From Opitutia bacterium (GTDB taxonomy: Bacteria; Verrucomicrobiota; Verrucomicrobiia; Opitutales; Opitutaceae), in contig JACQFT010000105.1 in the NCBI GenBank assembly GCA_016199925.1, positions 1-38,829 on the forward strand: a stretch of 38,829 nucleotides of DNA. Direction: 5' to 3'. Positions 7,294 through 15,355 of this stretch are shown piece by piece. A model generated the notes under the pieces. The model worked only from the letters and a program-made list of their open reading frames with translations, did not search any database and was not told where the DNA came from. The translations under genes were made by a program, and so were the position numbers. Every line of letters begins with the position of its first letter. The first letter of the stretch is position 1.

Positions 7294-8697
7294 TCACCGG
7301 AAATACCGTTTCAACTCTTCGGCCGTGAACGCCGCCGGCGGGCGCGGCGGCGCGTTGTTGATTTCCACAAATTGCTTCGCCGAGTGCCGGAGCTCGATCC
7401 GTCGCACCACGGCGCCCTCGCCGCTGACCGCGATGGAGCCGAGGCCCCGGCGCAGCCCGGCGGTGCGCGCCACGAGCGCGAGACTCCACGCCCCGCCGTC
7501 GCGCCGGCCGTAGATCTCAAAGTCTTTCGCCAGCGCGGCGAAATCGAAGCGCAGGATGTGGCGGAGCGCTTCGTTCGCGGCGCGGGCGCGCGGGTCGGCC
7601 GGCAGTTCCCTCTCGCCCGCCGCGCCGCGCACCAGCATGCCCTGCTCGTCGAGGATGACGGTGCGGTCCACCGGCGCCGTGTAGTGCAGGCTCAGTCCGT
7701 GCGCCGCGGAGACGCGCACCTCGCCGCGGAGTTCGACCGGCTGTTTCTTGAAAGGGAAAAAACGGCGCTCGGTGAAATCCGCCGTCGTGTCGGGTCGCTG
7801 CGCGAAGGCGGCCAGGAGGTCCGCCCACCCCGCCGCGTCGGGCGCGAGTCGGTGGGCGGCGTTCACGAGCGGGTCGGGCTCGGCGGTGCCGCCGAACAGC
7901 GCGCCCGCCAGCAGCAGCGCGACGGCCACTCCGACCACCCGACTGCGGCGGTGGTGCCGGCGGACGGACGCCCAGCGCCACAGCAGCAGCTCGGCGATGA
8001 GCCGCGTGTGGAGCCACACGAGCGCCGCGTTGTCGCGGACATAGTGGAAATGCGACACGCCGCCCTCGGCGGGCGAAAAATATCGCACCGGTGCCGCGAG
8101 GTTCAGCGTCGGTCCGCCGGCCCAGCACAGCCGCACCGCCGCCTCGGTGTCGAAGTCGTAGCGCCGGCCGCTGCGGCGCGGCCCGAGCACCGCCAGCAGC
8201 GGCGCGAGCGGATAGACGCGGAAACCAAACAGCGGATCGGCGATGCCCGCGCCAAGCACCTCGAGCCGCACGCAGCCGATGCTGAGCTTGCGCCCGTGCC
8301 GGCGCTCCGCCGGAACGTTCGCCGGAAAAATCGGCCGGCCGAGCACGAGCGCTGCCGGTTGGCGCTGCGAAGCGGCCATGAACTCCGCGATGCTCGCGGC
8401 CGGATGCTGGCCGTCGGCATCCATCACCAGCGCATGGGTGAACCCGCGCGCGCGCGCGGCCTGGGCGCCGGCGAGCACCGCCGCGCCCTTGCCGCAGTTG
8501 TGCGGGAGCACCAGCACGGTGAGTCGCGGCTCGCCCTTTGCCAGCGCCAGCACCGGCTGTTCGCTGCCGTCGGTGCTGCCGTCGACGACGACGAGCACGG
8601 GTTGCCAGTGGCGCAGCACTTCGGCGACGACCGCGGGCAGCCGCGGACCGGTGTTGTAGGTCGGGAGGATGACGAGATGGGTGGCGGAGACAGTCAT
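7294..8697 (-). CDS. Glycosyltransferase family 2 domain fused to a LolA-like periplasmic domain
   Basis: A 467-residue protein with two recognisable parts. Residues 1-240 are a GT2 domain: ILPTYN at the start, VVVDGSTDGS (36-45) and the nucleotide/metal-binding DADGQHP at 93-99. A basic stretch (RRHHRRSR, about 246-253) comes next, then a hydrophobic segment (about 254-270). Residues about 275-467 resemble the LolA-like proteins of aryl polyene clusters: TADFTERRFFPFKKQP, then ILDEQGMLVRG and a VEINNAP ending. No stop separates the parts. The basic residues before one hydrophobic helix fit a cytoplasmic GT2 and a periplasmic LolA-like part. In known clusters these are separate genes (GT2/acyltransferase and LolA). 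The start is ATG 8697, 20 bp after the acyltransferase stop. Confidence 0.82.
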   Translation of the reverse strand: MTVSATHLVILPTYNTGPRLPAVVAEVLRHWQPVLVVVDGSTDGSEQPVLALAKGEPRLTVLVLPHNCGKGAAVLAGAQAARARGFTHALVMDADGQHPAASIAEFMAASQRQPAALVLGRPIFPANVPAERRHGRKLSIGCVRLEVLGAGIADPLFGFRVYPLAPLLAVLGPRRSGRRYDFDTEAAVRLCWAGGPTLNLAAPVRYFSPAEGGVSHFHYVRDNAALVWLHTRLIAELLLWRWASVRRHHRRSRVVGVAVALLLAGALFGGTAEPDPLVNAAHRLAPDAAGWADLLAAFAQRPDTTADFTERRFFPFKKQPVELRGEVRVSAAHGLSLHYTAPVDRTVILDEQGMLVRGAAGERELPADPRARAANEALRHILRFDFAALAKDFEIYGRRDGGAWSLALVARTAGLRRGLGSIAVSGEGAVVRRIELRHSAKQFVEINNAPPRPPAAFTAEELKRYFR

Positions 8698-8717
8698 GGC
8701 GCGGCAGGCGGGACCGG

Positions 8718-9491
8718 CTAGGAAACGGCGGCCCGCGGGCGGAGGCAAGCCGTGTCGCCCGCCACCGCCCGCGCCCGGAACCACGCCTCGGCCTCCGCCG
8801 CCAGTGCCGCGGCCGGCCGACCCGGAGCGGGCGCCAAACAGGGGCCGACGGTGATGTCGACCCGGCCGGGCAAGCGCGGCAACCGCCACCAGGCGCGGCC
8901 CTTCACGAGGACGTTCGTGTTCCAACCGATGTGCACGAGTTGCACCGGCACCCGGGCGCGCTGGGCGATGAGCGCAAACCCGGGCTTGAACGGCCCGAGC
9001 TCCACGCCGGGCGGCGTGCGCGTGCCCTCGGGAAAAACGACCAGCGTGTGACCCGCCGCGACCTTCGCGCCCGCGGCCCGCACCAGATCGTGCCCGCCGT
9101 CGCTCGCGAGATACCCCGCGCGCCGCGCGGCGGCCCCGAGCACGGGATTGCGCCGGATGGCCGGCTTGAAAATGCAGACCGCCTCCGGCACTCGCGCCAA
9201 CAGATAGGTAATGTCCATCAAGCCGGGATGATTGGCGACCAGCACGCAGGGCCGGCCCGACAACCGGTCCAACCCGTGATAGTGAACCCGCAACATGCGC
9301 GAAAAACCCGCCCACCAGACAAACACCGCAAGATGCCGGTGAATCAGCCGCTGGAAAAACCGCTCGGTCGCCGGCGTCGCGGGCAACCCGCCGGCCAGCA
9401 AACTGAAGAGGCTCAGCGTCAACCCGAACGCCCCGAACACGACCAGCGACAGGTAATAGCCGAGGAGGTGCAGGACTGAGCGAAAAAACAT
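8718..9491 (-). CDS. PlsC-like 1-acylglycerol-3-phosphate acyltransferase family protein
   Basis: A 257-residue membrane-associated acyltransferase. A hydrophobic N-terminus (about residues 8-35) is followed by the catalytic HPGLMD block (His88, Asp93) and by FPEGTR (153-158), the acceptor phosphate-binding motif. In aryl polyene clusters one or two such acyltransferases attach the polyene or a fatty acid to a glycerol- or sugar-based lipid anchor; the acceptor here is unknown. ATG 9491 was chosen since it lies 13 bp after the stop of the preceding gene. The GT2-LolA fusion follows after 20 bp. Confidence 0.85.
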   Translation of the reverse strand: MFFRSVLHLLGYYLSLVVFGAFGLTLSLFSLLAGGLPATPATERFFQRLIHRHLAVFVWWAGFSRMLRVHYHGLDRLSGRPCVLVANHPGLMDITYLLARVPEAVCIFKPAIRRNPVLGAAARRAGYLASDGGHDLVRAAGAKVAAGHTLVVFPEGTRTPPGVELGPFKPGFALIAQRARVPVQLVHIGWNTNVLVKGRAWWRLPRLPGRVDITVGPCLAPAPGRPAAALAAEAEAWFRARAVAGDTACLRPRAAVS

Positions 9492-9504
9492 ACGAAGAAA
9501 CAAT

Positions 9505-10415
9505 TCAACGGGCGTCGGACGGCGACTCGGGATTGAGCGGCAGAAAGTTGAACCAAAGCAACGGATACTGGCGAACCAATGTTTCGAGCTGGCCAAGCAC
9601 CCCCTGAAAATGCGCCCGGGCGGCCTGGAGGTTGGCCGCACGATCCGCGGCAGGATCCGGGGTGAACACCGGCGAGGCGCGGACGCGCAACTGATCCCGA
9701 TCCGCGCCCGGCCAGGCGAGGCAGAACACCACCGGCCGCCCGAACAGAACGGCCAGGTGATAGATGGTGAATGGAAACAGCCGGCGCGCGCCGAGAAACT
9801 GGAACGGCTCCGCCTTCGCGCTGAATTCCAGGCGGTCGCATTTCATCGCCAGCGACTCGCCCGCCTCGAGCGCCGCCTTGAGCTCGAAGAGCAGGTTGGC
9901 CGGCTGATTCACCCAAAGGAACGACACGTGACCCGCGAAGCGTCGCCCCAACAACTCCGTATCGGTGGAGTTGCCGACGCGCAGCCGGACAATCGCCACG
10001 CGCCGGCCGCGCGCGCCGAGCAGGTAGCCAAGCAAATCGGAATCGCCAAAATGAAACGTGCCGAACAGCGCCGGCCGGCCCGATTGCACCAGCGTGTCGA
10101 ACGCCGCGGCGTTTTCCGGCTCGAGCTCTCCGCGCACCGGCACGCCGCGCGCGGTGCGAAGTTTGAGCATCAGCGACTCGGTGAAGGCAAAAAATGCCGC
10201 CATACCTCGAGCACGCGCGGTGGCCGACCGAGCATGAGCGTGAGGTAAGCGCGCGAGTGCGCGCGCGGGCCCGGCAGGAACGCCAGCCCCACCCATGTGC
10301 CGGCCATCAGGCCGGGCCGGAAAATCCACCGCGGCCACCAGCGCTCCGCCCAGAGGAGAAACGCGTAGCCCCAACTCGGGCCGGGATTGCGCGGCGGCTT
10401 GACGCTGGTGCTCAC
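9505..10415 (-). CDS. LpxL/HtrB-like acyltransferase, split by a -1 frameshift
   Basis: Two frames together make one lipid A acyltransferase-like protein of about 303 residues. The N-terminal part (10170-10415) begins at GTG 10415, overlapping the preceding stop as GTGA, with GPSWGYAFLLWAERWW and GRPPRVLEVWRHF, typical of the family. The frame then hits TGA at 10170. The C-terminal part continues in the -1 frame from AFTESLMLKL, with the HFGDSD catalytic motif (H-xxxx-D) and the conserved PLLWFNFLPL end. The switch falls at TTTTTTG on the minus strand (10188-10194), read T TTT TTG in the upstream frame, which is a classic slippery heptamer. It may be a one-base homopolymer loss (real or from assembly) or programmed frameshifting. 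In these clusters the protein probably acylates the pigment lipid. Confidence 0.78.
10188..10194 (-). other. Candidate -1 slippery heptamer T TTT TTG
   Basis: Six T followed by G on the coding strand, in the phase required for -1 slippage (X XXY YYZ). Slipping here joins the two halves of the acyltransferase exactly and avoids the TGA at 10170-10172. A possible hairpin (gcaccg/cggtgc) lies downstream, but further away than the usual 5-9 nt spacer, so structural support is weak. Confidence 0.4.
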
Positions 10416-11068
10416 AGCCACTCCAAGGTCCAGGCGCCACCCGCGCCAGTCCAGCCCAACGCGGACCGCGCCGCCAGCGCGTTGCTGAAATCCTCAAGAC
10501 TGGGCGGTGTTCCGTCGGGAGCCGCGCCGGGCGCAAACTCCACCCGGCCGCTCGCCCCCGCCGCTTCGCGCGTCAGGACGGCGGCAAATGCAAACGCGCG
10601 CGGCGCCGCCATGTGCTGCTCGAGCATCCACGTGCCGCGTTCCTCGCCGCCGACGAGCGCGACGCGCGCGGCCGGTTCCAGCAGGGTCGCCAGCAGCGCC
10701 TGCTCCACCAAACGGGCGCGGGCGGCGAGCGGCCAGAGCCGGGCGACAGGTTGCTGGCGGCCGACCAGCACTTGCTGCACACCGCCGGGATGGATCGACG
10801 CTTGGAACAGCAGCGGACTCGCCGCCGGAAAGCTGAGCAGAAAATTCTCCAGCGAACGCGTCTCGGCAAACGTCGACGCATAGACGAGCGCGTCTTCCGG
10901 GCCGAGCGGCGCGCCGTCGAGCGCGGAGCCAAGCAGAAGACCGAGATGCGTCATCCGCCGCAACGCCGTGCGGGGAAACTTGTCGGCCAGCCGCACCCGC
11001 GCCTCGGCCGCGGTTTCCCCGGCCGCCGGCAGCTCGACCCGCAGATGGTGGATGAAGCGCTCAATCAT
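10412..11068 (-). CDS. Beta-ketoacyl synthase chain-length-factor-like protein (Ketoacyl-synt_2)
   Basis: A 218-residue protein resembling the N-terminal half of a thiolase-fold ketosynthase, as in ApeC-type chain length factors. Visible are an RMTHLGLLLGSAL helix, a VYASTFAET segment, and the FQASIHPGGVQQVLVG region in which a true ketosynthase would carry its Cys nucleophile region; none is present. ApeC-type proteins pair with an ApeO-type ketosynthase to set polyene length. The partner is the gene immediately upstream, which overlaps this one by 8 bp, consistent with a 1:1 complex. The start is ATG 11068, and the stop overlaps the next gene's GTG. Confidence 0.78.
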   Translation of the reverse strand: MIERFIHHLRVELPAAGETAAEARVRLADKFPRTALRRMTHLGLLLGSALDGAPLGPEDALVYASTFAETRSLENFLLSFPAASPLLFQASIHPGGVQQVLVGRQQPVARLWPLAARARLVEQALLATLLEPAARVALVGGEERGTWMLEQHMAAPRAFAFAAVLTREAAGASGRVEFAPGAAPDGTPPSLEDFSNALAARSALGWTGAGGAWTLEWL

Positions 11069-12170
11069 GGGTGAGAAGCATGGCGGCGTGCGCGCCGCCG
11101 AAGGCGTTGCTCGTGAGGACGGCGGCATCGAAGCCGGTGCTCGCGAACGGCGCGAGGGCGACGGTATCGGTGAAGCACGGCGCGGCGGAGCCGACGGTGC
11201 CGGGAATTGCTCCCTCGCGCAGCGCGGCGAGCGCGATGGCCAGCTCGACGAGGCCGCAACTGCCGAGCGTGTGGCCGAGGCTGCCCTTCCATGAGACGAG
11301 TGGCGCGCCGGGAAATTGGCGCGCCAGAATTTCTGCTTCGAGCCGGCCGGCCTCGAGCGTGCCGGTGCCGTGGCCTTTGATCCAAACCCGCCGGCCGCCG
11401 GCCGCGGCCGCGATCGCGGCCGCGCACGCCGCGAAGCCCGCGCCGTCGGGTTGGTTGCCGGTGACATGATACATCTCGTTGTGCAGCGCATGCGCCGCCA
11501 GCCGGAATTGCGCCGGCTCGCGCGCCAGCACGGCGAAGGCAGCGCCGTCGCCGAGACCGATGGAGCCTGTCTCGCGCGCGGCGTAGGGCGCGGGCATCTG
11601 GCCGTTGAGAATTTTCAGGCTGTGAAATCCGCCCGCGACGAACGGGCTGACAAAATCAAACGAGAACACGAGCACGCGGTCCGCCAGGCCCGCGTGCAGC
11701 AGCCGGGCGGCGTGCGCGAGCCCAAGATGCGCCGTGACGCATGCGTGCGAGAAGACGTGGACGTGCTCGCCCCAGCCGAAAACCCCGCGCAGATAATCCA
11801 CGGTCGCGAAGGGCGTGCCGTGCGCCAGGTGCCGCGCATCCTGATCGCGCGTGAAGGCGTAGAGACTGCCGACGCCGAAGTTGCTGCTCGTGACGATGAC
11901 GGGCTCGCGCGCCGCGCCCCACGCGCCGGCGGGAATACGGACGGCGAGTTTTTCCAATTCGGCCAGCCAGCGGGGCGGTCGCGTCTCGTCCATCGGGCCG
12001 AACAGGGCGAGGGGAACGGCGTCGCCACCGTCGCGGCCGAGGACCGGGCGCAATTCGAGTGCGCGCCGGCCCGCCCGCAGCGCCGCCGCCGTGGCGCCGG
12101 CATCGCCGAACGGCGTGAGGCAATCGCACGCCGCGAGACCGACGGAGAGTTGATCGGCGGGCGCGGGCAT
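11061..12170 (-). CDS. Beta-ketoacyl-ACP synthase (elongating KS, ApeO-like)
   Basis: A 369-residue condensing enzyme. The nucleophile is Cys144 in SHACVTAH; His267 lies in KGHGTGT, Lys295 in WKGSLGH and His300 in the same motif, completing the Cys-His-His site with its Lys. It should extend an ACP-bound aryl or polyene chain by malonyl units, together with the chain-length-factor-like partner encoded directly downstream. It is shorter than housekeeping FabF and lacks its usual ACASS nucleophile context, which fits cluster-specific synthases. The start is ATG 12170; 141 bp without a convincing gene separate it from the upstream acyl carrier protein gene. Confidence 0.85.
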   Translation of the reverse strand: MPAPADQLSVGLAACDCLTPFGDAGATAAALRAGRRALELRPVLGRDGGDAVPLALFGPMDETRPPRWLAELEKLAVRIPAGAWGAAREPVIVTSSNFGVGSLYAFTRDQDARHLAHGTPFATVDYLRGVFGWGEHVHVFSHACVTAHLGLAHAARLLHAGLADRVLVFSFDFVSPFVAGGFHSLKILNGQMPAPYAARETGSIGLGDGAAFAVLAREPAQFRLAAHALHNEMYHVTGNQPDGAGFAACAAAIAAAAGGRRVWIKGHGTGTLEAGRLEAEILARQFPGAPLVSWKGSLGHTLGSCGLVELAIALAALREGAIPGTVGSAAPCFTDTVALAPFASTGFDAAVLTSNAFGGAHAAMLLTHD

Positions 12171-12311
12171 GGGTCAGCCCGGTTGGTTCACGGGGCGGCG
12201 CCCGGCCGGCCGGCCGCGTTGCCGCGCGCCGCGCGCCGACCGGGGCGAGGGCGACCCGACCCCGACTGGCAGACTGCTCGTCGCTCTCATGGTGCGGGGG
12301 AAAGGTCCGGC

Positions 12312-12578
12312 TCAGAGGTGGCGTTGCTGCGAGCGCAGGTAAGCCGCCAGCGCATTGACACTGGCGAGGGCCTGCCGCGACTCTTCGCTGCTGCCGATCT
12401 TGACGCCGAATTCCTTCTCGAGCGCGAGCACGAGTTCGAGGGCGTCGATGGAGTCGAGGCCGAAGCGTGGCGACCCGATCAGCGGCTCGTCGTCGGGGAT
12501 GTCGGCCGGGCCCACCCCGTCGAGTTTGAGCGTGGCGATGAGGAGGGACTTAAGCCGAACAATCAGGGGGTCGGGCAT
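12312..12578 (-). CDS. Acyl carrier protein
   Basis: An 88-residue acyl carrier protein with the phosphopantetheine attachment site FGLDSIDALELV (Ser43). The four-helix pattern is acceptable, with acidic residues around the site and LALEKEFGVKI in the expected place for helix III. It presumably carries the growing polyene chain for the ketosynthase pair encoded downstream. Its start (ATG 12578) lies 7 bp after the stop of the lipoprotein gene, so it belongs to the same transcript. Which of the two carrier proteins takes the starter unit cannot be told. Confidence 0.9.
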   Translation of the reverse strand: MPDPLIVRLKSLLIATLKLDGVGPADIPDDEPLIGSPRFGLDSIDALELVLALEKEFGVKIGSSEESRQALASVNALAAYLRSQQRHL

Positions 12579-12585
12579 GGGGCAC

Positions 12586-13128
12586 TCAAGGCAAGGTCAG
12601 CGCGCCCATCTGGGCAACCGCGTCCTGAATGTTGTCCCTCGCTGCGCCTTCGGTCGCGAGCCGCAGGCGGGTGGCGCCGACAAAAGCCTCGCCGGCACCG
12701 GCCGTATGACTGGTGGTTATCGCCTTTCGCCAGACCACCGAGTGATCGCTGACGCGGGTCAGCGTCCAGTTTGTTTCAATCGTCGCGGTCATGGAAAACC
12801 CGAACAAGGGCTGTTGCAGCCGGACGATGGCGACTTCCAAATGGTAGTCACCCGCCTGACCGGCTGTCGCGATCTTGGCAAAGAGACCAGATCGCCGGAT
12901 GGACTGGTCCAAGGCCGAGGCGAAATCCGCACTTGAAATCTGGGAAGCCGTGGTCGCCGTCGTTTCGGACCCGCCCGTGACGTTTAGGGCCAAGGACTCC
13001 GCGTGTTTGGTGACGGCGCCCAGGGAAGTGGGCACCATCGCATTGGATTGGGCCGGCGACGCGCAGCCGCCGAGCAGAAGGGCGGCGGTGGCGATAGCAG
13101 CGAGCAAAGAGCAGCGAATGAAGTTCAT
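12586..13128 (-). CDS. Lipoprotein of unknown function
   Basis: A 180-residue protein with a lipoprotein signal peptide: Met-Asn-Phe-Ile-Arg, a hydrophobic stretch, then the lipobox LLGGCAS with Cys22. The mature part contains a DYHLEVAIVRLQQP strand pattern followed by TNWTLTRVSDHSVVWRKAI, which resembles small outer-membrane lipoproteins that assemble beta structure. I do not recognise a named family with certainty. It sits between the two carrier-protein/ketosynthase halves of the operon and probably takes part in transport or outer-membrane placement of the product (inference from position). Confidence 0.8.
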   Translation of the reverse strand: MNFIRCSLLAAIATAALLLGGCASPAQSNAMVPTSLGAVTKHAESLALNVTGGSETTATTASQISSADFASALDQSIRRSGLFAKIATAGQAGDYHLEVAIVRLQQPLFGFSMTATIETNWTLTRVSDHSVVWRKAITTSHTAGAGEAFVGATRLRLATEGAARDNIQDAVAQMGALTLP

Positions 13129-13149
13129 TGGGAGGAGTAGTTGCGGATG

Positions 13150-13581
13150 TTACTTGAAAAGGTCTCCAAGGACTTCTTCCACCATCGCGGCGGGCGACTT
13201 CCGGACGAGCGAGGTCCTCAGTGAATGCCCGGTGGCAAGCGCAATTTCAGTCTTGGGCTGGCGAACCTGCACGTTGAGCTCGATCATATACATGGTAATA
13301 TCCCACATCCATTTGTCCTGATATGTCACGACCGCATCGACGTCGCCGGGCACGGCGGACTTTTCACCGGAGGTCGCCTTGTAGCCCATCACCGACAGCC
13401 GGTCGGCGATGAGCTTGTCGGTGCCCCGCTGGTCGGCCGGCAAACGGACGACATAGAATGTCTTCAACGCCTTGAGATTCGTGCCGGGGGTGATGTCGGA
13501 TTTTAGTTGGGTCACGCAACCGCTGAGAAAAGCGGCCGCGGTTACGAGGAACACGGATATGAGGATGCGGGTGGATTTCAT
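13150..13581 (-). CDS. Lipoprotein of unknown function
   Basis: A 143-residue protein with a lipoprotein signal (Lys-Ser-Thr-Arg, a hydrophobic core, FLSGCVT with Cys22). The mature part has TFYVVRLPADQRG, IADRLSVMGYKATSG, VDAVVTYQDKWMWD and a LRTSLVRKSP segment, a layout similar to DUF4136-like lipoproteins, but I cannot assign the family firmly. It is encoded 21 bp upstream of the second lipoprotein gene and 32 bp after the FabF-like gene. The tandem lipoproteins are not part of the standard aryl polyene set as I know it, which has a single unrelated one. Confidence 0.8.
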   Translation of the reverse strand: MKSTRILISVFLVTAAAFLSGCVTQLKSDITPGTNLKALKTFYVVRLPADQRGTDKLIADRLSVMGYKATSGEKSAVPGDVDAVVTYQDKWMWDITMYMIELNVQVRQPKTEIALATGHSLRTSLVRKSPAAMVEEVLGDLFK

Positions 13582-13613
13582 TGCTTGGAGTTTTAGTTTA
13601 GGCCCGTGAAAAA

Positions 13614-14879
13614 TCAGGATGGTCGGCGCAGGAGATGGCAGACGTTGCTCCCGCCGAACCCGCTGCTGTTGTTGAGCACGAGACGCGGCGCTTCGTCAAG
13701 CGAAGCGCGGGGCAGGTCGAGCCCGGCGCACACCGGATCGGGCTCCGTGAGGTGCGCGGCGCCGGGGATGAATCCCTCGGCCACGGCCAGCGCGCAAAAG
13801 CCCGCCTCCATCGCACCGGCGAGCGAGAGACCGTGGCCGGTGAGCGCCTTCGTGCTGCTGATGCGCGGCTTCGCGCCGGCGGCGGTGAACACCGCGTGCA
13901 GCGCGAGCGCCTCGGAACGGTCGCCGGCGGGCGTGGAGGTGGCGTGGGCGTTCACGTAGTCGATGTCGCCCGCATTCACGCGCGCATCGGCGAGCGCGCG
14001 CCGCATTGCCGCGCCCAGGCCCGCCCCCTCGGGGTGCGAGGCCGCCACGCTGTGGCCGTCGCCGGCCTGGCCCCAGCCGGCGAGCTCGGCGTAGATGCGC
14101 GACCCGCGGCGTTGCGCGAGTGCGGCGTCCTCCACGATCAGCGCGACCGCCCCGCCGGTGCCGACGAAGCCGTCGCGCCGGACGTCGAACGGCCGCGAGG
14201 CGGTGGCGGGGTCGGGGTTGGTGGAAAGCGCGCGCAGGCTGGCGAAGGGCAGGATGCTCTCGTCGGTCATGTCCTCGGCGCCGACGACGAGCATGCGTTG
14301 CTGGCGGCCGAGCCGGATCTCGTCCATCGCGTAGCCGAGCGCGTGGCTGGACGAGGCGCAGGCGGAGACAAAGCCGCACACCGCGCCGCTGATGTGGTAG
14401 TGCGCGGCGAGATTGAAGTTCAGCGTGCCCGCGATGGAGGAGACGATGCCCATCGGGTTGCCGCGCTCGCCGCGGTTGGCGTGCATCTGGTTGAGAAAAT
14501 GGCCGAGCAGAAACGGCGAGCCGGCCGACGCGCAAAAAAGTCCGGTGCGGCCGTCGGTGAGGTCGGCGGGCGCGAGGCCGGCGTCGGTGAGGGCCTGCTG
14601 GAGCGCGCAGAGCGCATAGACGCCGTGCGGGGCGAGACCGCGCAGGAGCTCGCGATCGACGGAGAATTCACCGGGCCAGCGCCAGTCGCGCCAGTTGGGC
14701 GTGGGGAAAGCGAACCCTTTGACCGTGCCGGCAACTTTGACGGAGAGGTCGGGGTTGCCGAGAAATTCGTGGCGCTCGAACCCGTGGTGCAGTTCGCGCA
14801 GGCTGCGCAGCACGGTGGCGCGGTCGTTGCCGATGCTTGTGATGAAACCCAGTCCGGTGATGACGGGGAGCGGCGTCAT
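13614..14879 (-). CDS. FabF-like 3-oxoacyl-ACP synthase (ApeR-like)
   Basis: A 421-residue KAS II-type condensing enzyme with all expected motifs: Cys174 in SACASSSHA, His312 in VNAHATSTPAGD, Lys344 and His349 in SSTKALTGHGLSLAG, and the NNSSGFGGSNV C-terminus. It is full length. Aryl polyene clusters carry an extra FabF-like synthase beside the ApeO/ApeC pair; it may do the first condensation on the aryl starter or build the fatty acyl part. The start is ATG 14879. The upstream carrier-protein gene ends 15 bp before it. Confidence 0.9.
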   Translation of the reverse strand: MTPLPVITGLGFITSIGNDRATVLRSLRELHHGFERHEFLGNPDLSVKVAGTVKGFAFPTPNWRDWRWPGEFSVDRELLRGLAPHGVYALCALQQALTDAGLAPADLTDGRTGLFCASAGSPFLLGHFLNQMHANRGERGNPMGIVSSIAGTLNFNLAAHYHISGAVCGFVSACASSSHALGYAMDEIRLGRQQRMLVVGAEDMTDESILPFASLRALSTNPDPATASRPFDVRRDGFVGTGGAVALIVEDAALAQRRGSRIYAELAGWGQAGDGHSVAASHPEGAGLGAAMRRALADARVNAGDIDYVNAHATSTPAGDRSEALALHAVFTAAGAKPRISSTKALTGHGLSLAGAMEAGFCALAVAEGFIPGAAHLTEPDPVCAGLDLPRASLDEAPRLVLNNSSGFGGSNVCHLLRRPS

Positions 14880-14894
14880 GCGAAATCGCCCGGC

Positions 14895-15287
14895 TCAGAC
14901 GGCCAGCCGCTCAGTCACCTTGCGCCGGACGAAGCCCCGCAGATCGTCCAGGGTGCGCACTTGGATGATCTCTTCGTTCGCGATGCGGATGGCGAGCAAG
15001 TCTTCCGTAAAGAAAACGACCTCGGTGATCGCCAGCGAATCGAAGCCCAGATCATCCACGAGGCGCGTGTCACCGGCATACTCGCCGAGAGGCCGGTCGG
15101 CTTTGCGGGGAATAAAATCCTCGAGGATGGCGAGAATCACCGGATCAAGCGACTGCACCTCCCCCGACGCGGCGAAGTGGTGATAGGCCGCTCGGGCCGC
15201 GGGCGGGAGATGACGGAGGGCTTCCGCTTGGTCAATGGGAGAGCCGGAAGCGACAGTTCGAGTTGAGGGAGACGAATCCATGTTCAT
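14895..15287 (-). CDS. Acyl carrier protein with long N-terminal extension
   Basis: A 130-residue protein whose C-terminal 80 residues form an acyl carrier domain with the attachment site LGFDSLAITE (Ser84), preceded by the acidic TRLVDDL and followed by the LDDLRGFV helix typical of the family. The first ~45 residues are an extension: a Ser/Thr-rich start, then a helical part with HLPPAARAAYHHFAASGE. Its purpose is unknown; it might dock the protein to the ligase or the FabF-like synthase next door. ATG 15287 was chosen; ATG 15281 would remove two residues. Confidence 0.85.
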   Translation of the reverse strand: MNMDSSPSTRTVASGSPIDQAEALRHLPPAARAAYHHFAASGEVQSLDPVILAILEDFIPRKADRPLGEYAGDTRLVDDLGFDSLAITEVVFFTEDLLAIRIANEEIIQVRTLDDLRGFVRRKVTERLAV

Positions 15288-15355
15288 ATGATCTGGCCCG
15301 AAGCAAGGGATGGGGCAGTGGCGCGGCGTTGCAAAGGCAAAAGCTGCGCGGGCGG

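Noticed and set aside
7294-8697. Reading the LolA-like part as a separate gene starting at an internal GTG (codon 254)
   Set aside because: Such a start would cut off the basic residues needed for a signal peptide, and no stop ends the GT2 part; a fusion explains the frame better, though reinitiation is not excluded.
12171-12311. Possible 38-codon minus-strand gene ending just before the ApeO-like synthase
   Set aside because: Arg/Gly/Pro-rich, no hydrophobic or structured pattern and no ribosome-binding site; more likely a spacer.
13635-15266. A 543-codon plus-strand open frame opposite the FabF-like and carrier-protein genes
   Set aside because: No recognisable domain and composition typical of antisense frames; both minus-strand genes have full motif sets.
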